Below are positions 1 to 10,976 of a DNA stretch of 64,000 nucleotides, one piece after another. Source of the stretch: Nomia melanderi (lineage: Eukaryota > Arthropoda > Insecta > Hymenoptera > Halictidae); contig NC_135007.1 in the NCBI RefSeq assembly GCF_051020985.1, positions 17,082,501 to 17,146,500 of the forward strand, read 5' to 3'. The notes beneath the pieces were generated by a model. The model was not told where the DNA came from. It made no database searches and saw nothing but the letters and a program-made list of their open reading frames with translations. Position 1 is the stretch's first letter, and every line of letters begins with the position of its first letter. The translations under genes and the position numbers were made by a program.

Positions 1-181
1 ACACGTATGCTTGTATCAAACACTGTTCGAGAAAAATACAACGTAATAAAATAAATACATATACAGTGTAATAAGGACAACGGAATACTGTAGTGTAAAT
101 AATTATAAATTATGAAATACGTCAACATGCTCCAGTGAAATTGCTGCTTCAGATCTGCTGTAATATTCGAGTCTCGAGTTC

Positions 182-3100
182 CTACATCGCCGCAATTAAG
201 TTTCTTATTTCAGGTCCATTCGCTTTGCACAGGGACGCGAACAGGTGTTTCTCGTTCGTTTCCAATTCGAGCTTCTTCGATATCTCGTGCGCTCTACTTG
301 TAATTACAGGCGGCACGCCGGCCAACCGAGCCGCGTTGAAGCCGTACGACTTTGGACAAGCACCCTCGCTGAGCTTATACAAGAACGTTACCGTCTCCTG
401 AGACACTTCGTCCTCTTCTTCGTTCTCCACCATGCATGCCTGCGAACATTTTCAGATACATGCGTGAGTTTAGAAAAATAAATATGTACAGAGAAAAATG
501 AAACGAATTTGTAACGTGACAGCAGTACCATGTGCGCTAAAGTGACATCCTTATTCGTTTTGTAGTCTTCCACCAGAGAATGGTAATGGGTAGAAAATAA
601 TGTCCGGCATTTCAATTTTGTAAGCGCATCTACCACCGCCGCAGCTATCGCGGTCCCATCGTAAGTCGACGTTCCACGTCCTAGGAAACATGGAATACGT
701 TACATTCGCTGGTTCAATGATTTCCATATTAAATCAGGATTCAAGATGTCTTCACCTAATTCATCCAACAACACTAGCGAGTATGGCGAAGCGTGTTGTA
801 GTATGGCAGCAGTTTCGCTCAACTCTACCAGGAATGTACTCTGACCGGCCAGAATGTCATCGTTTGCTCCTAATCGTGTGAAAATACGATCTACCAGTGT
901 TAGCCGGCAGGAGCTAGCAGGTACATAGCTTCCCTGAAAGTGAAGGAATTAGTTATTTGTACTGAAGCCATTGCGCTATTGATTTCATAGGAATGAAACA
1001 TACTATTTGTGCCATAATCGTGAGAAGCGCAATCTGTCTCATTAACGTGGATTTACCACCCATGTTTGGACCTGTAAGAATCATAAACGGAGCAGAATCT
1101 TCGACAGCCAATAAAGTATCGTTCGGTATGAAATTGTCCGATATTATGCATGGATGTCTTCCTTCTCTGATATCAATGTATATCTGTAAAACATAAGTGT
1201 TCAAATATATATTCTTATCATGTATCCTTGTAAACGAGATAAAATATTTGTTAAAAATGTACATTTCCATTCGAGCCATCGTCGATTTCCGGTATGCACA
1301 TGTCACCGCTGAGAGCATACTCCGCTAGGGAAATGAGAACATCCAAGATGGACAACTTGTAAACTGCCATATTCCACATGTCATATTTTTCACTGAATTT
1401 AGCGAATATCCTTCTGTTCAAATCTTTCAGCACTCTATCTTTATGTTCCTCGGCATTTATTTGTCGGCTCAGGAGTTCCTGGTAGTATTTCGTTCCATTA
1501 ATATCACAGTTTGACAGTTTTTATAGAAATTTATTAATAGTTTGCATACCTTTCCTTCAGCAGTATAATATCGTTTAAATCCTTTCCTCTGCGACTGCAG
1601 CTCGTATCCGGAACCAACCTTCTTCACTTGTGACTCGGGAATCTCGATTTGATAACGCTTTTTATCACTCCCATGGAACGTGACTTTCACACCGAAGTGT
1701 TGCCTTTGTTTCTCAAGATACCGTTCCAAGTCCTTCTTTACTTCTGCGAGCTCCATTAAAACGGAATCGTACTCTTCGTCCACTCCTTTCTTTGGAACGA
1801 TGCAGCCTTCCCTTTTCGCCTCATCGTGATCGAATGCAGTCTAGAATACATATTATATAGTACCCGGTTTAACGTCTTTCATCATAAATGATACTTACCT
1901 TGAAGTAATCCAATGTTTCTCTTAGCGATGGGAACTCGCCATCCGGTTCTACTTTAGTGCAATTAATCACTAAACAACTGTTGAAATCTAAAATATTCAA
2001 ATATTTTTCAGTTCTCAGGATATTAATTTCTAACTACGTACACGTAAAAACAATATGAACCTTCGAATAAAGCAACTATTCTTAGAACATCTTCAAAGCT
2101 GTTGAGCGTGGTGATGAAGTCAACAATCCGCTTCTTAGAATATATGTGACCCTCGAACATGATTGCTCTGCCATCAGGATGATTGTTCATTTTAGCTGGA
2201 TTTCCGTGTGCATGAATTCTAAAAGAAATGTAAAATAAATATTCGAATTGATTACTTCCTATATACGTTTACGATTCTACTTACTTGCTCAACAATCTTT
2301 CAAGATCTGGAAGACCAGCTAACAGACTACGAGCAGTCTGCACTGCTTCGGAACGATCCATTAGTTCTTGTACAGCTTCTTGCCGTTGCATTATAACATC
2401 TTTACGGCAAGACGGTCTGCAGATCCATTCGCGTAACAACCTAAAAGGTATTTTATTTAAATTGGCGAAAAATGTTCACTTTCATTTCGACTGTACCTCT
2501 TTCCAAACGGCGTGCAACAACGATCCAATGTTTTCATGAGAGAGCCCTCACCAAAGATTCTTAGATTATTGATGGTAATAGCATCCAAGACCTATTGATT
2601 AATAATGTTAACATTCTATATTATGTAATTAACATGGTTCACTTAAATATCACTGACCATGTTATTTGCAAACTTGGCTTCAGAAGATTCGTTTGAAGTG
2701 TCTGGCGGGATGTACGTTTTGAAACGTGCTTGTGCTAACAGTTGTTGTTCAAGGAAATAATCTTTAAGTAAGTACACGCATCCTCCTAAAGCGTGCACTG
2801 CTAATTCTTTATCATCGGCTGGTGTTAAACCTAGACTGTCGCCTAAATAAATAAAGTGACATCTTAATAATCTCGCTTGAATGCAATGTTTCATACAGTA
2901 TTTACCTTGATTAAGATACGGTTTCAAACCAACAGGCCACGAAAAACTAGAATCTGATTGCTTAAAGTATTCTCCTTCGTGAAGATTCTAGAAGACATTG
3001 AATATACTTGCATAAACAAACAGTTAACAAAACAATCTAAACACGATGATATTACACTTACTTTTAACGTAGTTGAAGATGACCAGAACTGAGTCTCACG

Positions 3101-5116
3101 CAGCAGCGGTTCCTTGATACATGCTGCTAAAGTATTGTTTAAAATTTGCAATGTCTTGGGAGATAAACTACCGCGTTCGTATACAACCTGTGGAAGTATA
3201 TTTGTTTATATTATATCATACTAGGTAACTAATAAACGATGAAGAAAGTATCTACATGAACTGGTGGATAATGGGCAAGTAGTGTCAGTATTCTAGAGTT
3301 GCAACGATCGTCTTCAAATTGTCCAAGATAAAAATCTCCTATTGTTGTATCTAAGAAACACACTCCATAATGTGATGTTTTTGCTCCAGGTGGGCATTTT
3401 TCAACAAGAGATAACAAATAATTAGAATTCGGCGTTGAAGCTTCTACATCCTGTGGAGTATACACTCTTGTACCTTTAGAGCTTATTTGGCAAATTTCTC
3501 TCTTAACAACTTTGTCAAACTTTGTTGGTTTAGTCACTGAAAAATGATGTACAGTATGATATTAATTGTTACGGAAAAGGTACAATATTTCTTCTTTGTA
3601 TCTTACTTTTGCTGCAACGTTGTGACATCATTTCTGGGTTCTCTGTTTGTTCTACTCTGGCTACCTTGTATCCTCTTTCTATAAGACTTGCTGAGAAACG
3701 ACCGTATCCGATTTCAGGAAATCCAGAATGAGCAAATTCACCCTACAACATACAAATAATATTTGTTTCGGACGTTCCACGAGTTTAGGGACAAAATTAT
3801 CTAGAAACTCACGCGCATATATGTAAGATTAAGTTCTTTGACTCCAGTGACAGCATCCATATGATATAGCTCATAAAACTTTCCTACTTTAAAGAATAAA
3901 ACACAGTCAAAATGTCTACTTTTTAATTCCCACCATTGCCTCATTGCCTGTAAAGATTACATTTTAGAATGTATAATATGAAACTATATATCAAATTTAT
4001 GTTTGTTTCTCACTGGGGTTTGCTGGTTCAAAAATTCCGAAGGAACATACACAGTCTTTGGATCATAATTTGGATCCTTTAGAGTCTTTCTGTTGATGTC
4101 TCTTATTTTGTTTGGTTGTAGAAAATCATACCTCAAATGTGGCCAAGATTCAGTACTACTATTGCCTTGTGCATTATTAGATGGTTTTGGTTCCTTCTTA
4201 TCCTACAAGAATTTTATTTCAATTTTTTGAGTAACTGACAATATAAAATGATTTGTCATTGAGAGCTAACAATTACCTTTTCACTTTTTTTTGAACCAGC
4301 TGAACCTTTAGCCCTAGTGTTGTTGGACATCTTCTTTTTCTTCTGAAACATGAGATGTATTAAATAACCGAAAAAAGACTTTTTAAGTGTATTTAATTTC
4401 TTACCACCGGAGATTCTTCATCACTTTGTGTCTCGGGTTCAGTTTCAGGATCTCCTTCACTGCCTGAGTCAGATTCTTCTGCTTCATCCTGTGAATCTAT
4501 ATCATTTAAATTAAAACTACCTGCTTTATTAAATTATTCATATTATTGTAATTTCTTATGGGTACCAGGTTTAAATTCATCCCCAGACTCATCCCCAGAT
4601 TCTACATCTGGAATAACTAATCTTCGCTTCTTGACTTGTCTTGGCTCTTCCTCATCTTTCTCTTCTTCCTCATCATCTTTATAAATTCTTTTTCTGTCCT
4701 CAGTATTCTTGTTTTCCTTTCCCTTTCCAGGAGTTCTAGCTGTGTGCAAGAATAAACATTTCACTGAACTCAAAGGTAAATTAGTGTTATGTTATCTCAT
4801 TATGATTTTCAGCGCTTGAATTAGTTGTGAAATTGTAATCCTCTTACATGTGACTGTTTATATTTTTATTATAATTTTACATTATGTAATAACATGTGCG
4901 ACCAAAGTATAAAACAAAATGTGACATTCGTTATACTGTTCATTATTAATCTAGATTATTATTTACAAAAGGGCTGTCCCTTAACGTACCTTTGTTCCTT
5001 TGTTCTTTTGCTCTTTTCGGCGTCGAAGAGGTTTGATCAGGAACAGATTTATTAGCCGTTTGTTTAGGAGTTTTCGGTGAAGTAAAATAGTTGTACAACG
5101 TATTTACTTTCGACAT
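182..5116 (-). CDS. Msh6: DNA mismatch repair protein MSH6 (MutS homolog), 21 exons, 1121 aa
   Basis: MSH6 pairs with MSH2 to form MutS-alpha, the nuclear sensor of base mismatches and small loops. Exons in transcript order: 5116-4990, 4739-4566, 4496-4405, 4342-4277, 4202-4014, 3947-3813, 3742-3607, 3536-3256, 3187-3062, 2987-2906, 2842-2658, 2591-2497, 2440-2285, 2218-2061, 1987-1899, 1840-1550, 1478-1263, 1183-1004, 933-756, 680-529, 439-182. All junctions are GT-AG and the frame is continuous to a TAA/TAG-type stop at 182-184. Seen: a PCNA-box-like N-terminus (NTLYNYF), an acidic low-complexity linker, the mismatch-contacting Phe-x-Glu in GKFYELYHMDA (near residue 242), Walker A GPNMGGKST (near 904), Walker B LVLLDEL (near 980) and the C-terminal FSTHYHSLVEDY and GACPKSYGFNAARLA blocks. 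No PWWP domain is encoded, so it is shorter than human MSH6 (1360 aa). The start is the ATG before SKVNTLYNYF. It is head to head with aph-1. Confidence 0.96.
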
Positions 5117-5674
5117 AATTTCGTTGATGAATAACACAAAAATGATCACATTAAATAGCTATTTCTTTCAAACTTCTTTCACAATCAGTTTGTTCTCGTC
5201 GCAGAGCGTTCTTCCAGAAACGAAACTACTTTCGAAATTTTCCATGCTAGTATCTTTTTAAATTAGTGATTTTCTATAGAGCAGTGTACATTCGCATTTA
5301 GAGACATTTAGAGAAGCATGCGCACACTCATGAGAATTAGTTTCGAAAAATGGTCCGAGTTTCGCCTCTATAAGAGCTGTCTATAGTATCGATAGATCGA
5401 GATCTTCTGTCGAGAGAGGTTTACATTTTTTTAAGGAAGACCATCCGAAGTTGTGCCAAGTGATTTCATTATCGTGATTCATTCAGGTCGCGATTGTATT
5501 AATCCTGTTTTTGGATATTCCAGATGAACGAGGGAAATAAATGCCCTCGTCAGAAAGTACTGTGAAAGCCGTGTAAAGGGGCTGTAAGGTTATGAAGATC
5601 TAGTATTTTTTAAAAAGTTGTTACAGTGCGATAATAAATAATAGAAAGTGAATTTGGCACTAACCACAACGAAA
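5117..5674. promoter_or_regulatory. Bidirectional promoter region between Msh6 and aph-1
   Basis: This 558 bp gap separates the divergent start codons of Msh6 (minus) and aph-1 (plus), so both promoters and both 5' UTRs must lie here or share sequence. It contains a perfect palindromic TATCGATA at 5387-5394, the DREF/BEAF-type DRE motif typical of insect housekeeping and replication genes. There is no obvious TATA box at a fixed distance, as is usual for such promoters. Transcription start sites cannot be placed from sequence alone. Confidence 0.7.
5387..5394. promoter_or_regulatory. DRE-like site TATCGATA
   Basis: A perfect 8-bp palindrome TATCGATA lies between the two divergent start codons, about 270 bp from each. 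The motif is the established DREF binding site in Drosophila promoters of DNA-replication and growth genes, and a repair gene such as Msh6 is a plausible target. Binding in this species is inferred. Confidence 0.55.
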
Positions 5675-6615
5675 ATGACAGTTATGGATTTTTTCGGTTG
5701 TGCCTTTTTGGCCTTTGGTCCACCGCTGGCCATGTTTACCTTCACCGTCGCGACTGAACCTATTCGGATTATTATATTAATAGCCAGTGCCTTTTTTTGG
5801 TTTATTTCATTACTGTTATCGTCAATGCTTTGGTATGCTGTAGTGCCACTTCAAAATCAGCTGGCATTTGGACTGGTCTTTTCTGTATTATTTCAAGAAA
5901 CATTCAGGTGACTGAAATAAAGATCTTTACATAACATCTTTAGTCTTATATAGTAAGAAGCATAACTAATGTAGTACCAAGTATATCGTGTACACTGTAA
6001 ATGTTTGGTCTTTCGTTTGTTCATAATCCAATGGTGTTATTTGAATTTTGCTTCTTGCTATAGAAACTTGAAGGTAAGCCATCTCTTAGATTTTATTGCA
6101 CATTTTTAATTATCTTATTCCATTGATTCAGGTATCTTTTATACTGGGTACTAAGAAAAGCTGAAAGAGGTTTAGAGAAAATAACTACAACACATGTAGT
6201 AGATAGCAGACATGTGTTCGCTTATGTGTGTGGTTTAGGCTTTGGTATCATGAGCGGTGCCTTTGCCCTTGTCAATGTCCTGGCAGATGCAGCTGGACCA
6301 GGAACAATGGGACTTAAACAGGGCACAGAATACTTTTTCATTATATCAGCTGCCACAACCCTTTGTTTCATCCTGTTGCATACATTTTGGGGTGTGATAT
6401 TTTTCGCAGCGCTGGATAGGAAGAATTGGGGACAAATCGTTTGGGTTGTTGGCTCACACTTGTTTGTCTCTGGTATGACATTATTCAATGTGCATCAGTT
6501 CTACATGGCTAGTCTTTTATCTGCTTACGGGATTCTAATAATAACGACTTCAATGGCATTTAAAGTGGCTGGTGGCAGAGTTCAAAGTATATCTCATTGC
6601 ATTACAAGGAAATGA
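5675..6615 (+). CDS. aph-1: Gamma-secretase subunit APH-1, 2 exons, 238 aa
   Basis: APH-1 is the seven-pass scaffold subunit of gamma-secretase, acting with presenilin, nicastrin and PEN-2 to cleave Notch and other type I membrane proteins. Exons are 5675-5907 and 6132-6615 (donor CAG|GTGACT, acceptor TTCAG|G), with the frame closing at TGA 6613-6615. The N-terminal block MDFFGCAFLAFGP and the conserved GxxxG helix (GLGFGIMSGAF, followed by ALVNVLADAAGPG) are intact, as are the two conserved His positions in LLHTFWG and GSHLF. The length matches the insect family (about 238 aa). The start chosen is the ATG of MTVMDFF; the ATG three codons later is also possible. It shares a promoter region with Msh6 and converges on MED17. 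Confidence 0.97.
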
Positions 6616-7431
6616 AAGTGCAAACACATAGACAAAGTCAAAAAAATAAGTGGGTGTGTGTTGACAGAAATGAACATTGCGGAATGACAATTCCTTTTTT
6701 TTCCTTAGGTATTAGCCTACGAAAGTTGTTCATTATTTAGATATACATTTCTCAAGAGATTGTATAACGTTGACTTAGCAAACTATACCTTATTTTTTAT
6801 ATTACTGAACAAGCTGACATCTTCAGAAGCGTATTGGTACAAATTCAAAAGGTATTGGTACTGTTATATGTATCAGTATTATTCTTTACTCAAAATGTAA
6901 ACATTTTCCACGTTTGTAAAAGTGTGTGGTTTGATCCTATTTCAAAGAAACGTTTGTTCCATCGAACCTGTAATACGTTCTAGCAAGGAATGCTTTGATC
7001 GAGTTGCTAGTCCGTTCCTTTTAACCAATTGAAACAATTGTACTATCAAATTAAGATAATGTTTTGCAAATGCAGTTGTACTGTAGTTTACAATATCCTC
7101 TTATGTCTCAAAGAACAAAGAAGAAAAGAGATGTTTTGCAGTAAGCGTGAATGTACATATGTAAGAATGGAGTGTGCATACTGTACATGTTTGTATCAGG
7201 CAAGAAAGACTAGTTGCGCAACTGTTCGCATCGTACGATTAAAAGTGAACAAGAGTATACACCTAATGATAACATGTGAGGAATTGTTCATTAGTTTTTG
7301 TATATACGGAAAACCCATTAACGATTGTACTTTAGACGTTTACTACGCATCTATATATTTGGCATTCCGTTTCACTTACCATTTCACGATGGTTTATTAT
7401 TCGATACATATTACATTTCGTATGTCATTCA

Positions 7432-7437
7432 AATAAA
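7432..7437 (+). terminator. Candidate poly(A) signal of aph-1
   Basis: AATAAA lies 817 bp past the aph-1 stop codon and upstream of the convergent MED17 signal. It is the best canonical hexamer in the region; actual cleavage is not shown by sequence. Confidence 0.4.
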
Positions 7438-7585
7438 CACCATTTTTGTACAACTAAAGGTACAGTTAATGATGATCCTTACTGTGCAAAAAGTATATAC
7501 CACAGGATGAAATTATGTGACTAGGGTAAGAAACATTATTGCTGAACGGAAATATCACGCGATACAAAGATATTTTAAATATTAT

Positions 7586-7591
7586 TTTATT
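7586..7591 (-). terminator. Candidate poly(A) signal of MED17
   Basis: TTTATT on the plus strand reads AATAAA on the minus strand, about 233 bp past the MED17 stop. Confidence 0.4.
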
Positions 7592-7823
7592 AAAATGAAT
7601 AAAATAAAGAACTTCGAAGAAAAAATATGCTTGAACTAATGAAGGTACGTCAAGGCGGAAAATGATATGAATCACAGACAGGAGGGATTTCACAAATTCA
7701 TCCATCGTTCAATTGTACAATTAAGAAATGTATTTTCCATATCGGATTCAAGATAAAAATCTAAAAGTACGTTCATGAACTTTCACCCTGTGGAGCAAGT
7801 AGTTTCTTAGTCGTTGATTAAAT

Positions 7824-10432
7824 TTACGAGCTTGTCAATGAAGCCATCAGTAGTTCCATTTTATTTAAGAAGTTCTTTCCTTCCATTTTATCCCAGCGGA
7901 CCTCTTTGAACGAGCCGCCTAGATTCTCCCACTTTCTTTCTCTAACTAATTGACCTGGAAAGAAATCTTTCCTAGGAGAATGGGCTATTGCTACTTGTAC
8001 TCCGGTTTGTGGTTCACACCTGACAGCGATCATTCTGGAAGTGTATAATTATAAGTAACAAAAATGTAAGATATATACATACAAAGTAGTCCTAGAAATA
8101 AATACCTATCCCCTATTGGCGATGCTAGAATACAACTGCTAGCATTTCCTAAAGGTTCTACTGCCCCTAATCCAAGATGTGAACTATTTGCCAAGAATTG
8201 CCAACCCATACATTTTGCTAATGCTTGTACTGCTGTTATTTGGTGCTGATAAATCTGTAGGAAGACAATAATCATTAAGAAGTTACCAACAAACATTTCA
8301 GTTATACCAAGAAATCCTAATTACCTGGCAGAATATTAAATCCCTTAGTTCTTGAGGTTCGTAACTCATATGCATCACTCTACCGTCTCTACAAACGCAT
8401 TTTAACGATTTCTCCCCAACGTGTACAACAAGTGAAGTCCTACACACGCTATCATATCCATGCGTTAGAATGTTAATTTTAACACAGGACTGTGTGGGAG
8501 AGTTCAGTGCATTCCAATGAGAAACGATCAAAGGATCTTTAACTTCTTTTGCTATTGTATCTAAAACGTATTCTGTACGCAATCGCATGAAAAAGTGTTG
8601 AGCTTGTTGGATTATTTGTTCTAATAGAGTCTGGCTTTTTGTCATTTCTAAGAGTTCATGTCTATCGGCCGCTGTTGGGCCAGCTAGACATCTTCGTTTA
8701 CTTGGTCCGAGAGGACCCGAAGACGGGTGGGGAAATGGATGGTGAGTGTTTTTATGGTGTACTTCACGAAGTAGCTGATGCAATGAATGCTCAAGTACAT
8801 GATCATGATCACTTTTATGAGGAGGAGGAGGCGGTTTCTTATCGTTTCCTGTGCTATGACAAAGTCCTATGATCAACTGTATTCCAGGAAGCACCTGAAG
8901 TAAAAATCTTTCTAGTATTATTTTCTAAATAGAACTACTACAACTAATTACCGTTGCCATTATTTGATTCCCAACAACCATATGAGGTATAGGTGCGCGT
9001 AAATGTACCGCTTCCCTTGCCAATTGACTGAACAATTCTTTACAAAAGAGAACATTCTGGGCAGCTTCTAATTTCTGCTGCCAATGCATGTCAGCATTTG
9101 AACTATGTGCACTGTTATTAAGTAAACTAATATTTGCGCTGCAAAGATCCTCTTGATCTAAACAAGGAAACTATGTTAAACATCTGCTTTGGACACTATA
9201 AATGGTACGTTGAAAATATGTTTACCTTTTTGACATAGTACTTCTATGTAAGCAACACCCTGTAATTCACTAGGAATAGTAACACGCAATGCAGAAGCTT
9301 TTGGATTGGAAGGATGATGAGCTTGTCCACTTGTGTTGTTACCAGCACTGGGAGAAGCAGGTGGGCTGGTACTGCTTTTTTCTTCCTCTTCTGCCTTTGT
9401 TACTTCAAACATGCCAGTTTGAGGAAACTTGGAACCAGCTAGAAATATATATTAACATAATGTCCCAACTTACTAATTATTATTGATTGATAAATGAAGT
9501 TTGACTTAGAACCTGTTCTATAACTAAGGTCGCCGATAATGGAGTTAGAAACCTTTTTCAAACGCCAATTTTGTCTCAGTCTCAATAATTCAATGTGGAA
9601 GTCAGGTGTAGATCTATTTCTAGCTAATTCATTTTGACAATTTTTTAATCTATCTGCACCCATCATAATCACAGAAGCTGCCCCAGCTAGTGCTTTCTTT
9701 CTGGCATATACTTGTATCATAGGTTTCACTTCAGCTGGTTCTTGTGGCACTGGATCTAAAACCATATAATGCTTCTCTTTTGCTATTGCAAGAACATCTG
9801 TCAACACGCATACTTCTGTTAATGCATTTCTGGAAATGAAAGGGAATTAGTAAGATCTTCAGCCTTATAAGCTTCTTCTGATAAATACAATATTTATCTG
9901 TCTGGTTATAAATATATAAAAGTATAGAACAACTATTCCATTCACCAGTAAATATCCCACAAACATAATACAATCTACAACCTCAATTTATTTCTGACAC
10001 TGTCCCATGGCCATAAGGAAGACTGAAAGGAAGCAGAATCCTTTGTATCTTCCTCTCCCTTTTCACCACTCTCAGAGTCCTTTTTACTATCCTCTCCATT
10101 GGTTTTACTAAAGTCGATTTTTTGTGCGATTTTTGCCAAGTTCTCTGATAATGTGAGAGGTCTGAAAACCAACAACTTATTCTATTAAAATATTTCATTG
10201 ATGCTAACGTTTATAACCATAAATATATTGTATTGACACTAAGGTTAGATGCAATATGTAAAATAGATTCATTCGTATTCAAATCAATTGACATCTTATT
10301 AATTATTTCCATACTAAGAACAGTAATACAAGAAAGTACGTACGCCTGATAAATTTCCTGACCATCGTAAGTGATTTCTTGAATTTGATTCTCGATCGGT
10401 GCCTCCACAGAGATGTTCACCGAATACGCCAT
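7824..10432 (-). CDS. MED17: Mediator complex subunit 17, 8 exons, 644 aa
   Basis: MED17 is the head-module scaffold of the Mediator complex, which bridges activators to RNA polymerase II. Exons in transcript order: 10432-10344, 10161-9982, 9829-9513, 9438-9226, 9157-8952, 8894-8325, 8254-8106, 8034-7824. Lengths sum to 1935 nt, all junctions are GT-AG, and the stop TAA is at 7824-7826. The protein follows insect MED17 throughout: N-terminus MAYSVNISVEAP, SLWPWDSVRNKLR, the very conserved LRLRQNWRLKKVSN and IGDLSYRT, FEVTKAEE, the middle LEHSLHQLLREVH and HPFPHPSSGPLGPSKRR, MTKSQTLLEQII, SYEPQELRDLI, and the C-terminal WENLGGSFKEVRWDK. A short proline run (PPPPP) precedes a His/Asp segment. 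The length agrees with Drosophila MED17 (about 642 aa). It is divergent from CDC16 across 544 bp. Confidence 0.96.
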
Positions 10433-10976
10433 TGTTGTTTTCCTGTGTCCCGGTTACAGCGCTTTTAAATGAGTTGTAACTAATGGTGAAAATAATTGTT
10501 CACCCTATTTTAACAACCCGACAGTTACCAGCCGACATGAGTCCATATATCATGTTTAATGTTATACAATGTATTTTGATCCTTGCTTAACAGAAAATAT
10601 AAAATAGCTGTATAATTACTTTAATTGTGACGTATTTAATAAATATCTTGAGTTTTTATATCTAAAGAAAATATAATAGAGAAATACGTACAATGCCATC
10701 TATGGCAAAAAGTTCGAGCGTTGTGTTGTAGATAGCGTTACAGACCTTTTCTACCGTTGTTTCTATTAGACATCAACAATTATTGTGTAATAGATCTACA
10801 ATCAGCAGTTAGTGTTTGGAAATATAACTTCTGTGATATGTCGGAAATTTCAATAAATAATATTTAAACTCAGACAATCTTTTTTTTGAAATGAAAGTTA
10901 ATGTAGTGGACATCTTTGTTTACGACTAAGATCTCAGCAGAGGCAAGAATCTTAACCTTTCGAATTTAACTGAAAC
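10433..10976. promoter_or_regulatory. Bidirectional promoter region between MED17 and CDC16
   Basis: This is a 544 bp AT-rich gap between divergent start codons of two housekeeping genes, so it must hold both promoters and 5' UTRs. It includes TAGATAGCGTTACAG at 10729-10743, which recurs with one change at 28257-28271 in the scribble 5' flank. I see no DRE or TATA box here. Confidence 0.6.

Larger units (their letters stand above)
6616..7823. other. Convergent 3' flank of aph-1 and MED17
   Basis: These 1.2 kb lie between the aph-1 and MED17 stop codons and probably contain both 3' UTRs. An AATAAA at 7432-7437 could end the aph-1 transcript; a reverse-strand AATAAA (TTTATT at 7586-7591) could end MED17. 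The AT-rich open frames here show no similarity I recognise and start without ATG. Confidence 0.6.

Noticed and set aside
7029..7436. 135-codon Cys/Tyr-rich open frame downstream of aph-1
   Set aside because: It lacks an ATG start at its beginning, lies in the likely aph-1 3' UTR before the AATAAA, and resembles no known protein.
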